Part shown: positions 21,365 to 31,055 of the stretch, piece by piece
How positions within the stretch are numbered: position 1 is the stretch's first letter
Layout: each line of letters begins with the position of its first letter
Assembly: GCA_949987705.1 (NCBI GenBank)
Contig: OX465283.1
Span: forward strand, 157,185,850 to 157,249,849
Direction: 5' to 3'
Origin: Thereva unica
Taxonomy: Eukaryota > Arthropoda > Insecta > Diptera > Therevidae
DNA: 64,000 bases
Notes under the pieces: model-generated
What the model was told of the DNA's origin: nothing
Seen by the model: the letters and a program-made list of their open reading frames with translations, nothing else
Databases searched by the model: none
Program-made: the position numbers and the translations under genes

Positions 21365-22615
21365 GACTGAAAGCTTCTTCTTCTATTTTAACTGTTCTAC
21401 AACCGGGATCCGGTCTTGGCCCCAAGTAACTGTTCTCTCCACCGGTCCCGGTTCTAAGCCGATGTCACCCAGTTTGACATACCTAAGCTCTGAGCGTCCT
21501 GGTCTACGCCGTCCTTCCAGCGTAAGTTGGGTCACCCTCGCTGTCGCACCCCATCGGTTTTATCGGACTGGAAGTTACTACCCTCAATATTTTTGCTGGA
21601 AGGCCGGAAAAGACTACTCACCATATCGTCCAAAGTAGCCGGATCCCTGGGGCACCCTTGATGTTCCTAGCTTCTTCGTGACGATCCTGTACCCGCATGA
21701 GAGCCTTCCAGCATTTTCGCTGCCTAAACTTGATGGCTTGTTTCAGAGATATCTTGCCCGCTTGGAACGTTGCGGCCAAATAGGCTTTGTAGATATCGCA
21801 AACTTTCGCCCTCTGTACCTGTCGACGGAGACGCATGCACGTCCTGGATTTCTGCGATCTCGTCCGTCCACTAGTAAGCAGGGAGGCCTCGACCCGTATC
21901 TCGGCACTGCTTCTTCACAAGTATTTTGTAACATTTGCATTTTCTGTGCGATCATCCGTTCTACTGAGAGCTGGCCGCACATCACGTATCTGGAACATGT
22001 ACTGGTGATCAGTGTAGTCTTCGATCACCTTCCAATCTACCACTGGTGTTCGTTGCTGCCAGGTGTTCGTTGGCTAGGAAGATATCTGAGATGTGACCCT
22101 ATGGTCCGGCCTTCTGAAGGCTGGCGTGGAACCGGTGTTGCGCACCATTAGCCCAAGCCGGGACATCATGTCACATTCGATAACGCGTTGAAGTCACCAG
22201 CGACCTCCTGAAGTGCGTTCTCTGGACTATCCAGTTTAGAGCCATATTTTGTAGGATAGCGGCAAATAGGATCTACGCGGAACTCAACAACGTTGGCTCG
22301 ACATTTAGCAATACATTAAAATGCCCATCAAGATTCCTTTCAGATAATCATCTTCCGTATCTGCAACGTCGTCATACCACGAATGATTCTTTTGTTTAAC
22401 TCCTGCGCCTGGTGCGGCATTCGTTCTCTGTATTGTACGAGATTTTTCCTCCAGGCTTCCGTTTTCCGTCTATTTTATTTTTTTTTTTTTATTTGTTCCG
22501 ATGTCCACAACTTCTTCCTAATGGGGTCAGCAGTACTAATGACAGTATTTTTAAGCCGTGCCCAGCTCCCGTCTTTTGATAGCTCCCGCGACCTGAAAAA
22601 AATATAAGTATGTTA
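21365..22615 (-). pseudogene. RTE-B retrotransposon copy, internally replaced
   Basis: The 3' end (21365-21640) shares the block GGGATCCGGTC...CTGTTCTCTCCACCGG and the encoded RPDPGCRTVK with RTE-B copies at 24790 and 58966, and ends in a GAAGAAG tail. The 5' part (22235-22615) matches 25690-25960 of the other copy, for example TTTTGTAGGATAGCGG and TCCTGCGCCTGGTGCGGC. Between them lies an unrelated R1-type fragment (21640-22230). The RT core is absent, so this copy is dead. Confidence 0.7.
21640..22230 (-). pseudogene. R1-clade LINE endonuclease/linker fragment
   Basis: On the minus strand, beginning near 22215, the frame reads VAGDFNALS, then RNTGSTPAFRRP and SQIYLANEHL with stops. This resembles the R1/I-type endonuclease pattern GDFNAWSxxWG, NxGxxPTFR. 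Downstream come PVYWWTDEIAEI-like sequence and LRRQVQRAKVCDIYKAYLAATFQAGKISLKQAIKFRQRKCWKALM, the R1 linker. RT is not included. It interrupts an RTE-B copy in the same orientation, so it is either a nested insertion or a rearrangement. Confidence 0.65.
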
Positions 22616-22619
22616 TGAA

Positions 22620-24785
22620 TAGACACATTCAACTTCCAAGACATTGTAGTAGTTGCTTAAATTCCACCGAAATAAGCCAAATTAGTAAAATTCTAAGCAC
22701 TTTTTGAATAGTTCACGCATGCGCTTGTATTTTTTACTTGCTTACACTTCACCAAAAGCGTTTTTATGATTTTTAACGACTCCACGATTAGTTTTATTTA
22801 CAAAAACTAATTTTTACTACACTAATTAAACAAATAGTGACCAGGTTCTATTAAATCGCAAAAAAACCCTTCAACAATCGACTAACCTTAACACCCAATG
22901 CGAACCAATTGACAGAACTGGTCTAAAAATGTCAAATAAGTGTTGGCAACTACTCTAGAAAATATTTTTTCAATGACCTTCTCACGGGATTTCAATACGA
23001 GAACGTTTTAGTGCGTTTGTTTAATAATATTTACAGTAAATAGTTTTGTAATTGCAAATTGGGGGGTGTTTTTATAAATATATAAAAACTAATCGAATGC
23101 GCGGCTTACGAAAGATCAATTTTACTTTCCCCAAACCATTTCCATACATTCCATCAAGGTCCACAGTCTGTTCACTTCGTATATTTTACCTGTTCCTTGC
23201 ACGTAGAACGTTTTCTTTAGACAGTTTGAATCATTCATTTCGTCTTATGCAAATATATAATCCTCAAGGGCACACTATCGTCTCCCAATATTGAACCCGA
23301 ACGCATATTTTCAACAATCAAGAAAACTTACAGGAATTCATAATATTCAAGGTTTTCTTTTTAGAATTTCTTTGCAGCGTCTTTTTTACTGCATAGGAAT
23401 GCAGTAAGTGTGACGAATTAGTTCAAAACTCAGTAATTAGGGTAAATTATCTACTAGATAGTAATTAATGCGATTTACTGACACAAAAAAACAACATAAC
23501 ACGTCACGGCAGACCTCAAACAGCGAGAAGCATAACAAAAAATCTGCACTCGGGCACTGCACGCATTTCAGCTTAGACGAAGATTCAGACTGGAAAAATT
23601 GCTTCCAAGACGTCTCGCGTCTGAACGAAGAAAACTTGGCGTCTCCTTTCAAAATCATTTTTGCTGAATCGATGAACAATCGCGGCTTTCATACAGCGAG
23701 AAAATTATAATTAGATAATTCACCGAGCGTTGTTAAAGTATCTAATGAAGAAAGGAGGCTGTCTGTCAAGCCACCCTGATGCCCATGCGCGCTGTCATTG
23801 AAGTCGCCTCAAATCGCACCTTTAGGGGCCTGCCAAGAACACGAGTCAAGTTTATCACAAATCGACGAAATGCATCCAATTTTGCTTGTGCCGAGGGGCA
23901 GCAACGGGGGGGGGGGGGCTATGGTCTTAGCGCATTGTGGGGTATTTTTTGACTGCGTTTTTATGTATAAATTTAGGCTGACATAGTTTCGTTTCGGAAT
24001 CTAGTTCACCGAGAGAATGGGCGAACGAGACTTTAGTGATTACCGCATCTTTTGCCTTTTTTAAAATGAATTTACGTAACGACTTCTGATATCGATTCTT
24101 GGTAATCAGGTGCATTGCGATGAATTTTCCTGTTCATTTAGCAAGTGGCAAAGGTATTTAGGGGACAAATATTTTGTATGGGGGATGGGGGTTAATTCAA
24201 TGGTGATTTTAAATGTTTATAAACGACTGATTAAAAATGTATTTTGGTGCAATATTTCACTGTTAAGTGATATATTTAAATGCTGGAACGACAAAAACAG
24301 CTCAGCAAAACGAAAAAATGATTTTATGCAATATTCGCGTATGTAAAAAATAGCAGTGATGTGATAAATAGATGTTCAAATAGGTCGAAATTGCTTTTCA
24401 TGTTGGGCCTAGAGTTTGACTCCCAATTTTTCTATTTAATATACGAATTTGCTAGACTTATGGTCCGGTCCGTCTACACCATCCATCCACTATGTTCACA
24501 TTATCTACATATTCAAGCAATTGTACAGAGTGTACATATTGCTATTGACGCATTTATCTGCACTGACGTTTTCCTTATAACACAATCTAGGGCGAAGATG
24601 CAAAAAATGGGGCCAGTCTTTGTCGTATTTCGAACTGTTACTGGATTTTTTCGCAAGTGATTCGAGATTGAGATTCGTTGCGCATTCTATCAGTTGCACC
24701 AGCTTTGGGGCCACCTAATTCTGATAAGATCTCGATCGAGAGATCTCTCTTTTTATAGAGTCATATCCCTGTTAAAATTCGACAA
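22620..24785. other. no gene recognised; poly-G tract
   Basis: About 2.2 kb of mostly AT-rich sequence. A run of 11 G lies at about 23906-23916. The frame at 23468-23710 is 80 codons but has no recognisable domain and weak coding character. I cannot assign a repeat family. Confidence 0.4.
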
Positions 24786-24789
24786 CTAT

Positions 24790-26430
24790 CTTCTTCTTCT
24801 TTAACGGTTCCACAACCGGGATCCGGTCCTCGCCTCTCGCAACTGTTCTCTCCACCGGTCCCGATGTCATCCAGTTTGGCATCCCTAAGCTCTGAGCGTT
24901 CTGGTCTACGCAATCCTTCCAGAGAAGGTTGGGTCTCCCTCGATGTCGCACCACATAGGTCTTATCGCAGAGAACTTTCCGAGCAGGCTCATCTTCACTC
25001 ATACGTTCCATGCTATTATCGGCTGCTACTATTGACCCAAGGTAGGTAAATGATTTTATCACGTTAAACTCGTGTTCCTCTACCTTGATTGTGGGATCAA
25101 TGTTAGGTGTTTTTGTAGGCGAGGCCACCATGTACTTTGTTTTGCTTTCGTTAATGTGCAGTCCCAGATTTCTTGCCGCCTGCTCAACCTGAGTGAAATC
25201 TTCTTGTACAACTGTTGCTGTTCTTCCAATGAAGTCATTGTCATCTGCATAGGCCAGTAATTGGATGGACTTGTGGAAGATTGTGCCTCTTGATGTCTCA
25301 CCTGAATCTCGGATAACTCTCTCCAACGCCAAGTTGAAAAGAAGGAAAGCCAGACCGTCCCCTTGTCGGAGTCCATTATAGATGTTGATTGGTCTGGACG
25401 GTGTCCCGGATACCTTTACTGTGCTTGTCACATTGGTCATGGTCAACCTACATAGTCTTGTCAGTTTGTTGGGGATGCCGTATTCTCTCATGGGTTTGTA
25501 GAGTTCTACTCTGGCTATGCTATCATAGGCGGCTTTAAGGTTTATGAAGAGATGTTGAATTGACTTTTTAAACTCTAGAAATTTTTCCATAGCCTGCCTC
25601 AAGGTGAAATTCTGATCGGTCGTTAATTTGCCTGGGCTGAAGCCACACTGGTATTGGCCTATGATGTTGCTGGCGTATGGGGCCATTCTGTTTTGTAGGA
25701 TAGCGGATAATATCTTATACACGGTACTCAACAACGTTATAGCAATTCATGAAAGTGTTCTTCCCATCGCTCCAAGAGGCCTTTAGGATCGCTGATCAGA
25801 TTCCCTTCTTAGTCCTTGCAGTATGTGCAGCTTGGTGTGGATTGCGTCATACTGTGGACTTTTTAGTAGTAATCCCGCTCCTGGTGCGGCCGTCGCTCTC
25901 TGTACTGTTTTAGTTCACAGACGAGATTTTTCTCTCAGGCTTCCTTTTTTCGTCTGTGAATTGTCTTTGTTCCTTTTCTGAGCTCTTTATAGTTCTCTTC
26001 GCGTGCCCGTGTTTTCTGAAACTGCTGCATTGCTCGGCACGCAGCATTCTTACGTTCACTTGCAAGCTTGCATTCATTATCGAACCAGTCGTTCCGATCT
26101 CTACGACTTCTGCCTAAGATGGAATCAGCATAAGATTTATACTTTGGTAGGGTATCGCCCAGATGTTGTGTAGCTCGCGTTCTGAACATTCCATGAGAAA
26201 ATTCGTAAATCGTTTTGCCTTTTTCGTTGCCGCGGTGGTCTTCGTTGATTCCAGAGGCATGATGCTCGTTCCGTAATAATTGTTTTTTCCGGGTGAGGTT
26301 ATTAGCCTCACGCCAACCTTACTAGGAATCCTGCCTATCCGCTCTCATAGAATAGTTACCAGTAGCGACAGCCACAGAGATTATGATCGCACTTCCATCA
26401 GTCCGGGTTTCGCAGAGAGCATAAAATTGG
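24790..26430 (-). pseudogene. RTE-B retrotransposon with internal deletions, RT core mostly open
   Basis: A 320-codon open frame (25734-24772) contains TVYKILSAILQNRM, QCGFSPGKLTTDQ, HLFINLKAAYDS (the usual Asp is Asn), NGLRQGDGLAFLLFN, LAYADDNDF and GLHINESKTKYM. It then jumps to the GRPNLLWKDC and DRIPVVEPLKKKK end, so the region after the RT is partly deleted. Upstream, ILGRSRRDRNDWFDNEC (26130-26080) is the linker, while most of the endonuclease is missing between 26290 and 26150. Positions 26280-26430 match the 5' leader seen in + orientation at 43715-43850. The missing domains and the Asp-to-Asn change make it inactive. The 3' tail is a GAAGAAG repeat. Confidence 0.85.
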
Positions 26431-26567
26431 TCATTGCAATTGAGAAATGCATAGAAACTTTGCAGTGTCTTTCCTCTTCGAGTAAGTTTTCCAGAGTTTG
26501 CTCTTCAGGTTTTTGCTAATGATTGACATTTCATATAACAAATTCACAACTTTGACATTTCCCATTT

Positions 26568-26677
26568 GGGGTCGTACACATATTACGTAATCATCAAAGG
26601 GGTGGGGGGTTGTCAAGAATATGATTACGCTTGATTACTTGGGGTGAGGGGGTCCTTGGCATATGATTACGTAATCA
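26568..26677. repeat. left terminal and subterminal repeat block
   Basis: From the outside inwards: the terminal repeat ending in ATTACGTAATCA, a G-rich stretch (GGGGTGGGGGG), GATTACGCTTGATTAC at 26623-26638, a second G-rich stretch, and the palindrome TGATTACGTAATCA at 26664-26677. The same order of parts recurs in the same orientation at the right end. Confidence 0.85.
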
Positions 26678-26941
26678 ATCTAAAAGCGTTTCTTTACTGA
26701 TTTTTTTTTTTTTTTAAATTTCGCGCGCAAATGTTCCAAATAATGATTTTCTTTCTAAATTCCCTTTAAAAACCTAAAATGTCTCGAATGTCTCGAAATT
26801 CCCGGAATATTTAGCTCGACACGTCTCGAGACCCGAGACTTTAAAAACCTCGGGTCCCTAGTCAGTACAAACCTACGTTTTGATCAAGTGTTTATGTTGT
26901 GACGATTTTATATTTAAGACTTTGTTAATCGAACAAAAACA

Positions 26942-29577
26942 ATGGCCAACCGGGATGTTCTCTTTCAATCGTTTTTTAAGTCTTATCAAGCACGATTCCC
27001 CGAAAAAAAAGGGAATGTGTGTCAAAAAGAAGTGACATTGTTATGGAAAACGGGAAAAGAGGAAAAAAAAAATCCTGGCGAGTTCGAAAAGTATATTCAG
27101 CATTTAATTTCGTCATACGAACAATATTGTGCCCAAAGGAAAGCCAAAAACACGTTATTTTTTTTGACGACACAAAAGGTAAAGGAAACTAATATGTATA
27201 TTTCGGACTATATTTTTCTAAATTTTTTATGCCTTTTTTCTAGAAAAGGGGTAGTATAAATACTGCGGAAAAAGATGATTCGATTGTGCAGACAAAGGAC
27301 AGTGATGATTCTGCTAAAAATTATCCTAACGCAGCGATCGTAGACGATTTGCCCGAATCAGGCAGTGACGTCAATGTTCCAAAAAAACTCTTCGCTAAAC
27401 CTGCACAAAAAAAGGCGGAAGAAAATATTATTTCTTTGACAAAACAAGTGTCTGCATTGAATGATGCTTTGAATTCTATGCCATCCGAAGAAGTCAGATT
27501 GGAGCTTGAAAAGAGTAGAAGAGCTTTGGAACAGGAGCAGAAGAGCCTCAAACGCAAAAAACAAATCGCTGAAGCGCAGCGAAAATTTCGTGATATAAAG
27601 AAATCCAAAATGTCTGCCCTTGTTGAGGAAATCCCAGAAGCTCAAAAATTTGTGAAGAAGCATCCATCGGCTGGAAGACCCTCAATCGAAGAAAATCAGC
27701 CCTTTCTCCATAAAGTTATCATGGATATTGCCATGTTTGGGAGTGCTGCTGATGAACGAAGACGCAGCAATATTGTGAGGAGTGTTAGAACTTTATCAGA
27801 TCTTCACCAAGAGCTCGAAACTCAAGGTTTCATTTTGAGCAGGTACGACGTCTTTATTTCTCGTTTAACATCTAAATTTCATGATTCATATCAATGATAA
27901 TTGATATAACAGATTAAAATATCTTCATTTAATTACTACAATTCTTTGATTTTTAAATTAATTACTGTTCTACAGGACTTCAACGTATCTACGTTTGCTT
28001 CCAAAAAATTCGAGAACCATCGAAGGACAACGACATATTAGAACCGTTCCTGTAAAACTCATTCGTGCACAACCAGAGCAACATCGTCATCATATTGATA
28101 GTCGTTTTGCGACTGCGTCAATTAAATACTTGGAAGGTTTGGCTGCAGTTCTCGGTCCGAAGCAAGTTTTTTTTCTTTCGCAAGACGACAAAGCGAGAGT
28201 ACCAATTGGTCTCACAGCAGCTAATAAACAAGCTCCGCTCCTGATGCACGTGGAGTATAAAGTCAAGCTCCGGGATCATGATTGGGTGATTGCCCCAAAG
28301 CATAAATTAATCCCATCAGTTTACGGGGGCGTGACTGTAAATCCTGAAGAAATTGGAAATCCTAAGGCTGTTGGCTATTCAGGTCCCACTTACGTTGCGA
28401 TTAGGAGTGGAAAACATTGTTCTTCGACTGCAGCTAGTCATGCAAAAGATTTTAACACTTTGTTAAATCTTGATGCCTTCAAAAGTATCGCGAAGACTGA
28501 ACAAGGAGAAGTCAAACCAGTTGTTATTATGACATCTGATGGTGGACCAGATGAGAATCCAAGATATTCCAAAGTTATTTACTATGCTATTGAACATTTC
28601 AAAAACTATAATCTTGATGCAATTTTCATTGCGACAAATGCACCAGGAAGGAGCGCATACAACCGAGTCGAAAGAAGGATGGCTCCGTTGAGTCGCGCAT
28701 TAGCGGGTTTGATTCTTCCACACGACAAATACGGTAGCCACTTGAATGATCAAGGGAAAACTGTAGATGCTGTTTTGGAAGAGAAAAATTTCCAAAACGC
28801 GGGAGAAGTGTTAGCTACAATCTGGAACGAAATGCACATTGACGAATACCCTGTGACCGCACAATACGTGCTTCCCAACGAAGCAGAGAAAGAGCTGCAA
28901 GAAACAGATCCTTACTGGTATGAAAACCATGTTCGCGAGAGTCAATATTTCCTTCAAATCGTGAAATGCCGTTCTGAAAAATGTTGCGGAAAGTTCAGAA
29001 GTGGTCTACTGAAAATCCTGCCAGAACGATTTTTCCCACCACCTGTACGTGTCACTCAGAGTGCTGATGATTTGATTGTTGGAAATGATGATAAAAGCCA
29101 CTTTCTCGACCTTGTGACTCGTAGAGCTCTCGATTTGCCACTGAATGAAGACAAGAAGTATTTACAGGTATAATTTATTAAATACTATTTGGAAAATTAC
29201 ATAATTTGAAATAGTTGCATTAATAATTGTTTCGTTTTAAGGTTCGTTATGATCTGTTTTGTCCATCCATGGCAACTCAATTGCAGAAACGCATTTGCAA
29301 AATTTGTGGTTTGTACTTTGCTTCACAAAAGTCTGTCAAGCAGCACTCAAAAGTTCACAAGAAAGGACCCTATGATTTGAATGACACTCGGAAAGAAATT
29401 GTGCGTATAACTGCACGACGTAATAGCGAAGTCCTCGTCATTGAAGAAAATTCGGAATCGGAATCAGAAAAAGACATTGTTATGCAGCCGGGCATGAACC
29501 AGACGGTAGATATTCCAATCATCGCCGATTTGACAGAATGGCTCAAAAATCCATTTGAAGCTGTAAACGAAAATTAA
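26942..29577 (+). CDS. DDE-like transposase with C2H2 finger, four exons (787 aa)
   Basis: The probable product cuts and joins the element's own ends in the nucleus. Exons 26942-27178, 27244-27842, 27976-29167 and 29242-29577 join with GT-AG introns of 65, 133 and 74 bp. All phases match, and the start context AACAATGG is good. Residues 134-195 look like a coiled coil rich in E/K/R. Residues 222-285 (GRPSIEENQP...RRRSN...LSRTSTYLRLLP) look like a DNA-binding helix-turn-helix. The RNase H-like core has candidate acids in FLSQDDKARVPIG (Asp349/350), IMTSDGGPDENPRY (Asp467) and APGRSAYNRVERR (Glu511). The C-terminus has one C2H2 finger (C695, C698, H711, H715). No stop or frameshift occurs. Family membership is not certain; the domain order is read by eye. 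Confidence 0.9.
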
Positions 29578-29667
29578 AGAATACAAAAAAAAATCTAAAA
29601 ATGTAATAAAAATAATCAAAAATACATGCAAAATGTAGTTTTGCTTCACCAGTGGAATTAATTTCAA

Positions 29668-29787
29668 TGATTACGTAATCATAATGGGGGTGGGGGGGGT
29701 TTAGCTAAATGATTACGCTTGATTACATTGGGGGGGAGGGTATCAAAAATGGGCGAAAAAGTGATTACGTAATATGTGTATGACCCC
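29668..29787. repeat. right terminal and subterminal repeat block
   Basis: The palindrome TGATTACGTAATCA (29668-29681) is followed by G-rich sequence, GATTACGCTTGATTAC (29711-29726), G-rich sequence again, and the terminal repeat from 29762. The asymmetric middle motif and G-runs are on the same strand as in the left block, so the two subterminal regions are direct copies, while only the outer 26 bp are inverted. Confidence 0.85.
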
Positions 29788-29790
29788 TTT

Positions 29791-30890
29791 CCAACACAAT
29801 GCTTGTGGTGGAATTCTAGTAATGAATGTTCTGATTTTTCACTAAGAATCTGAAACAGCTGATTTGTCACAAGATTCGTCTCAAGATTAATGTTGCCATA
29901 ATTGTTAATGATATTTGACCCGTCACACCTAAGAATTGGGCTATTAGATTGAACTTGGGTAAGCTTCCCATAATCCTTGAAAACGTTTCCTTGACATCTT
30001 TGCACTCTGCGTTTTGTATGTCATCTGCCAAGGCCACTATTTGAATGATTCTTATAAAGATGCTATATTTGCTCCATTAAGATCTGCTTTTCTCATTATT
30101 GTTTCCAGAGCAATGTTTCAAAAGTATTGGTGAAATCTTTAACGGGGTTAAATTTATAACAGAATTTTTAAATTTATTTTTTATTTTAAATTATAATATT
30201 TTTGTAATTATTTTAATTAAGGATAAATATTAGATTGCAGCATAATCAATCTATCAACAACACATCAAAATAGTGCAATTCAAAATCATATATATTAGTG
30301 ACATATAATGCATGTAAGTACATAAATATATACATACATATATAAACTAAAAATAAAACAAAATCAATCTTTCAAGTATTTACTAATTAAATTAAGACCG
30401 AAAAAAAATAAAAAAAAAATAAATAAATTACACATCCGGTTCTTATACAATTATTATTCTTACTATACTAATAAAATTTATTCTTTTAAATACTTCTCTA
30501 TTTATACATACATACATACATATGTATCAATATTTCCGTGTGAAAATACAAACATAATAATTTTTTTTTTGTTATATTTTTAAAATGGTGCAACTATCTA
30601 TCGTCGCTGCTGCACCGCACGTAAAATAAATTTTTCTAATGCTGATTATAAACTTTAATATCAACACTTGTGCATTGCGCTTTAAAATAAAATAAAATGC
30701 AGTACGAGTTTTATGTATGTGTGTGTATGTAAAAAAAAGAGTACTTTTTAAGCTTATTTTTCTATGTATGAAGAAAAATAGTTTTCTATGCCAAGTTTAA
30801 ATTTTTTTTTGTTTTTGAGCAACTTTTACTTTAGTAGTGTTGTTGCATATATATGTATAACTGACGTATCCCCCCCCCCACTTTTCTCTT
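29791..30890. other. AT-rich, no gene; CATA/TATG microsatellites
   Basis: Contains CATACATACATACATA-type tracts (about 30330-30345 and 30505-30525) and many A/T runs. No transposon family or coding region recognised. A polypyrimidine/AG acceptor (CTTTTCTCTTACAG) ends it at 30894. Confidence 0.5.
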
Positions 30891-30969
30891 ACAGTACACA
30901 CACACAATCTAAAACTGCAATCAATTTCACAATTTCTATGCGATTTTACCTTGCAATTTTCGTTTCTAG

Positions 30970-31051
30970 AAAAGAGCTTTTTCGAAATTTTCCTTCTAAA
31001 GCACGCGGACGATGACGATCGTTCGTCCCACTGACAGAAGCAAAACCGTTG
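30970..31051 (+). other. candidate exon ending at a consensus donor
   Basis: This block follows an acceptor TTTCGTTTCTAG (AG at 30968-30969; an alternative acceptor ends at 30894). It ends with CCGTTG|GTAAGT (GT at 31052-31053). It is locally rich in CpG (ACGCGGACGATGACGATCGTTCG). A short frame MTIVRPTDRSKTVG runs into the donor, but such a small peptide cannot be identified. It may be a first coding exon or a non-coding exon of the miRNA host transcript. It stands out because the surrounding kilobases are A/T tracts. Confidence 0.35.
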
Positions 31052-31055
31052 GTAA

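Larger units (their letters stand above)
26568..29787 (+). mobile_element. complete 3.2-kb DNA transposon with spliced transposase gene (superfamily uncertain)
   Basis: The left end GGGGTCGTACACATATTACG and the right end (reverse complement GGGGTCATACACATATTACG) form a terminal inverted repeat of about 26 bp with one mismatch. The flanks share TTT (26565-26567 and 29788-29790), consistent with a 3-bp target duplication. Inside is one four-exon gene covering most of the element. Each end has a subterminal block of about 100 bp with ATTACGTAAT boxes and G-rich tracts. A 3-bp duplication with GGG termini is reminiscent of the Zator superfamily, but that assignment is a guess. hAT (8 bp), piggyBac/Kolobok (TTAA) and mariner (TA) do not fit. 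The element lies between mir-317 and mir-277 on the same strand. Confidence 0.9.

Noticed and set aside
23468..23710. 80-codon frame in a region without other features
   Set aside because: No recognisable domain, ordinary composition, no splice context; a random frame is as likely.
30788..31015. 75-codon + frame next to the candidate exon
   Set aside because: Reads through T-rich DNA and an intron-like pyrimidine tract; no domain.
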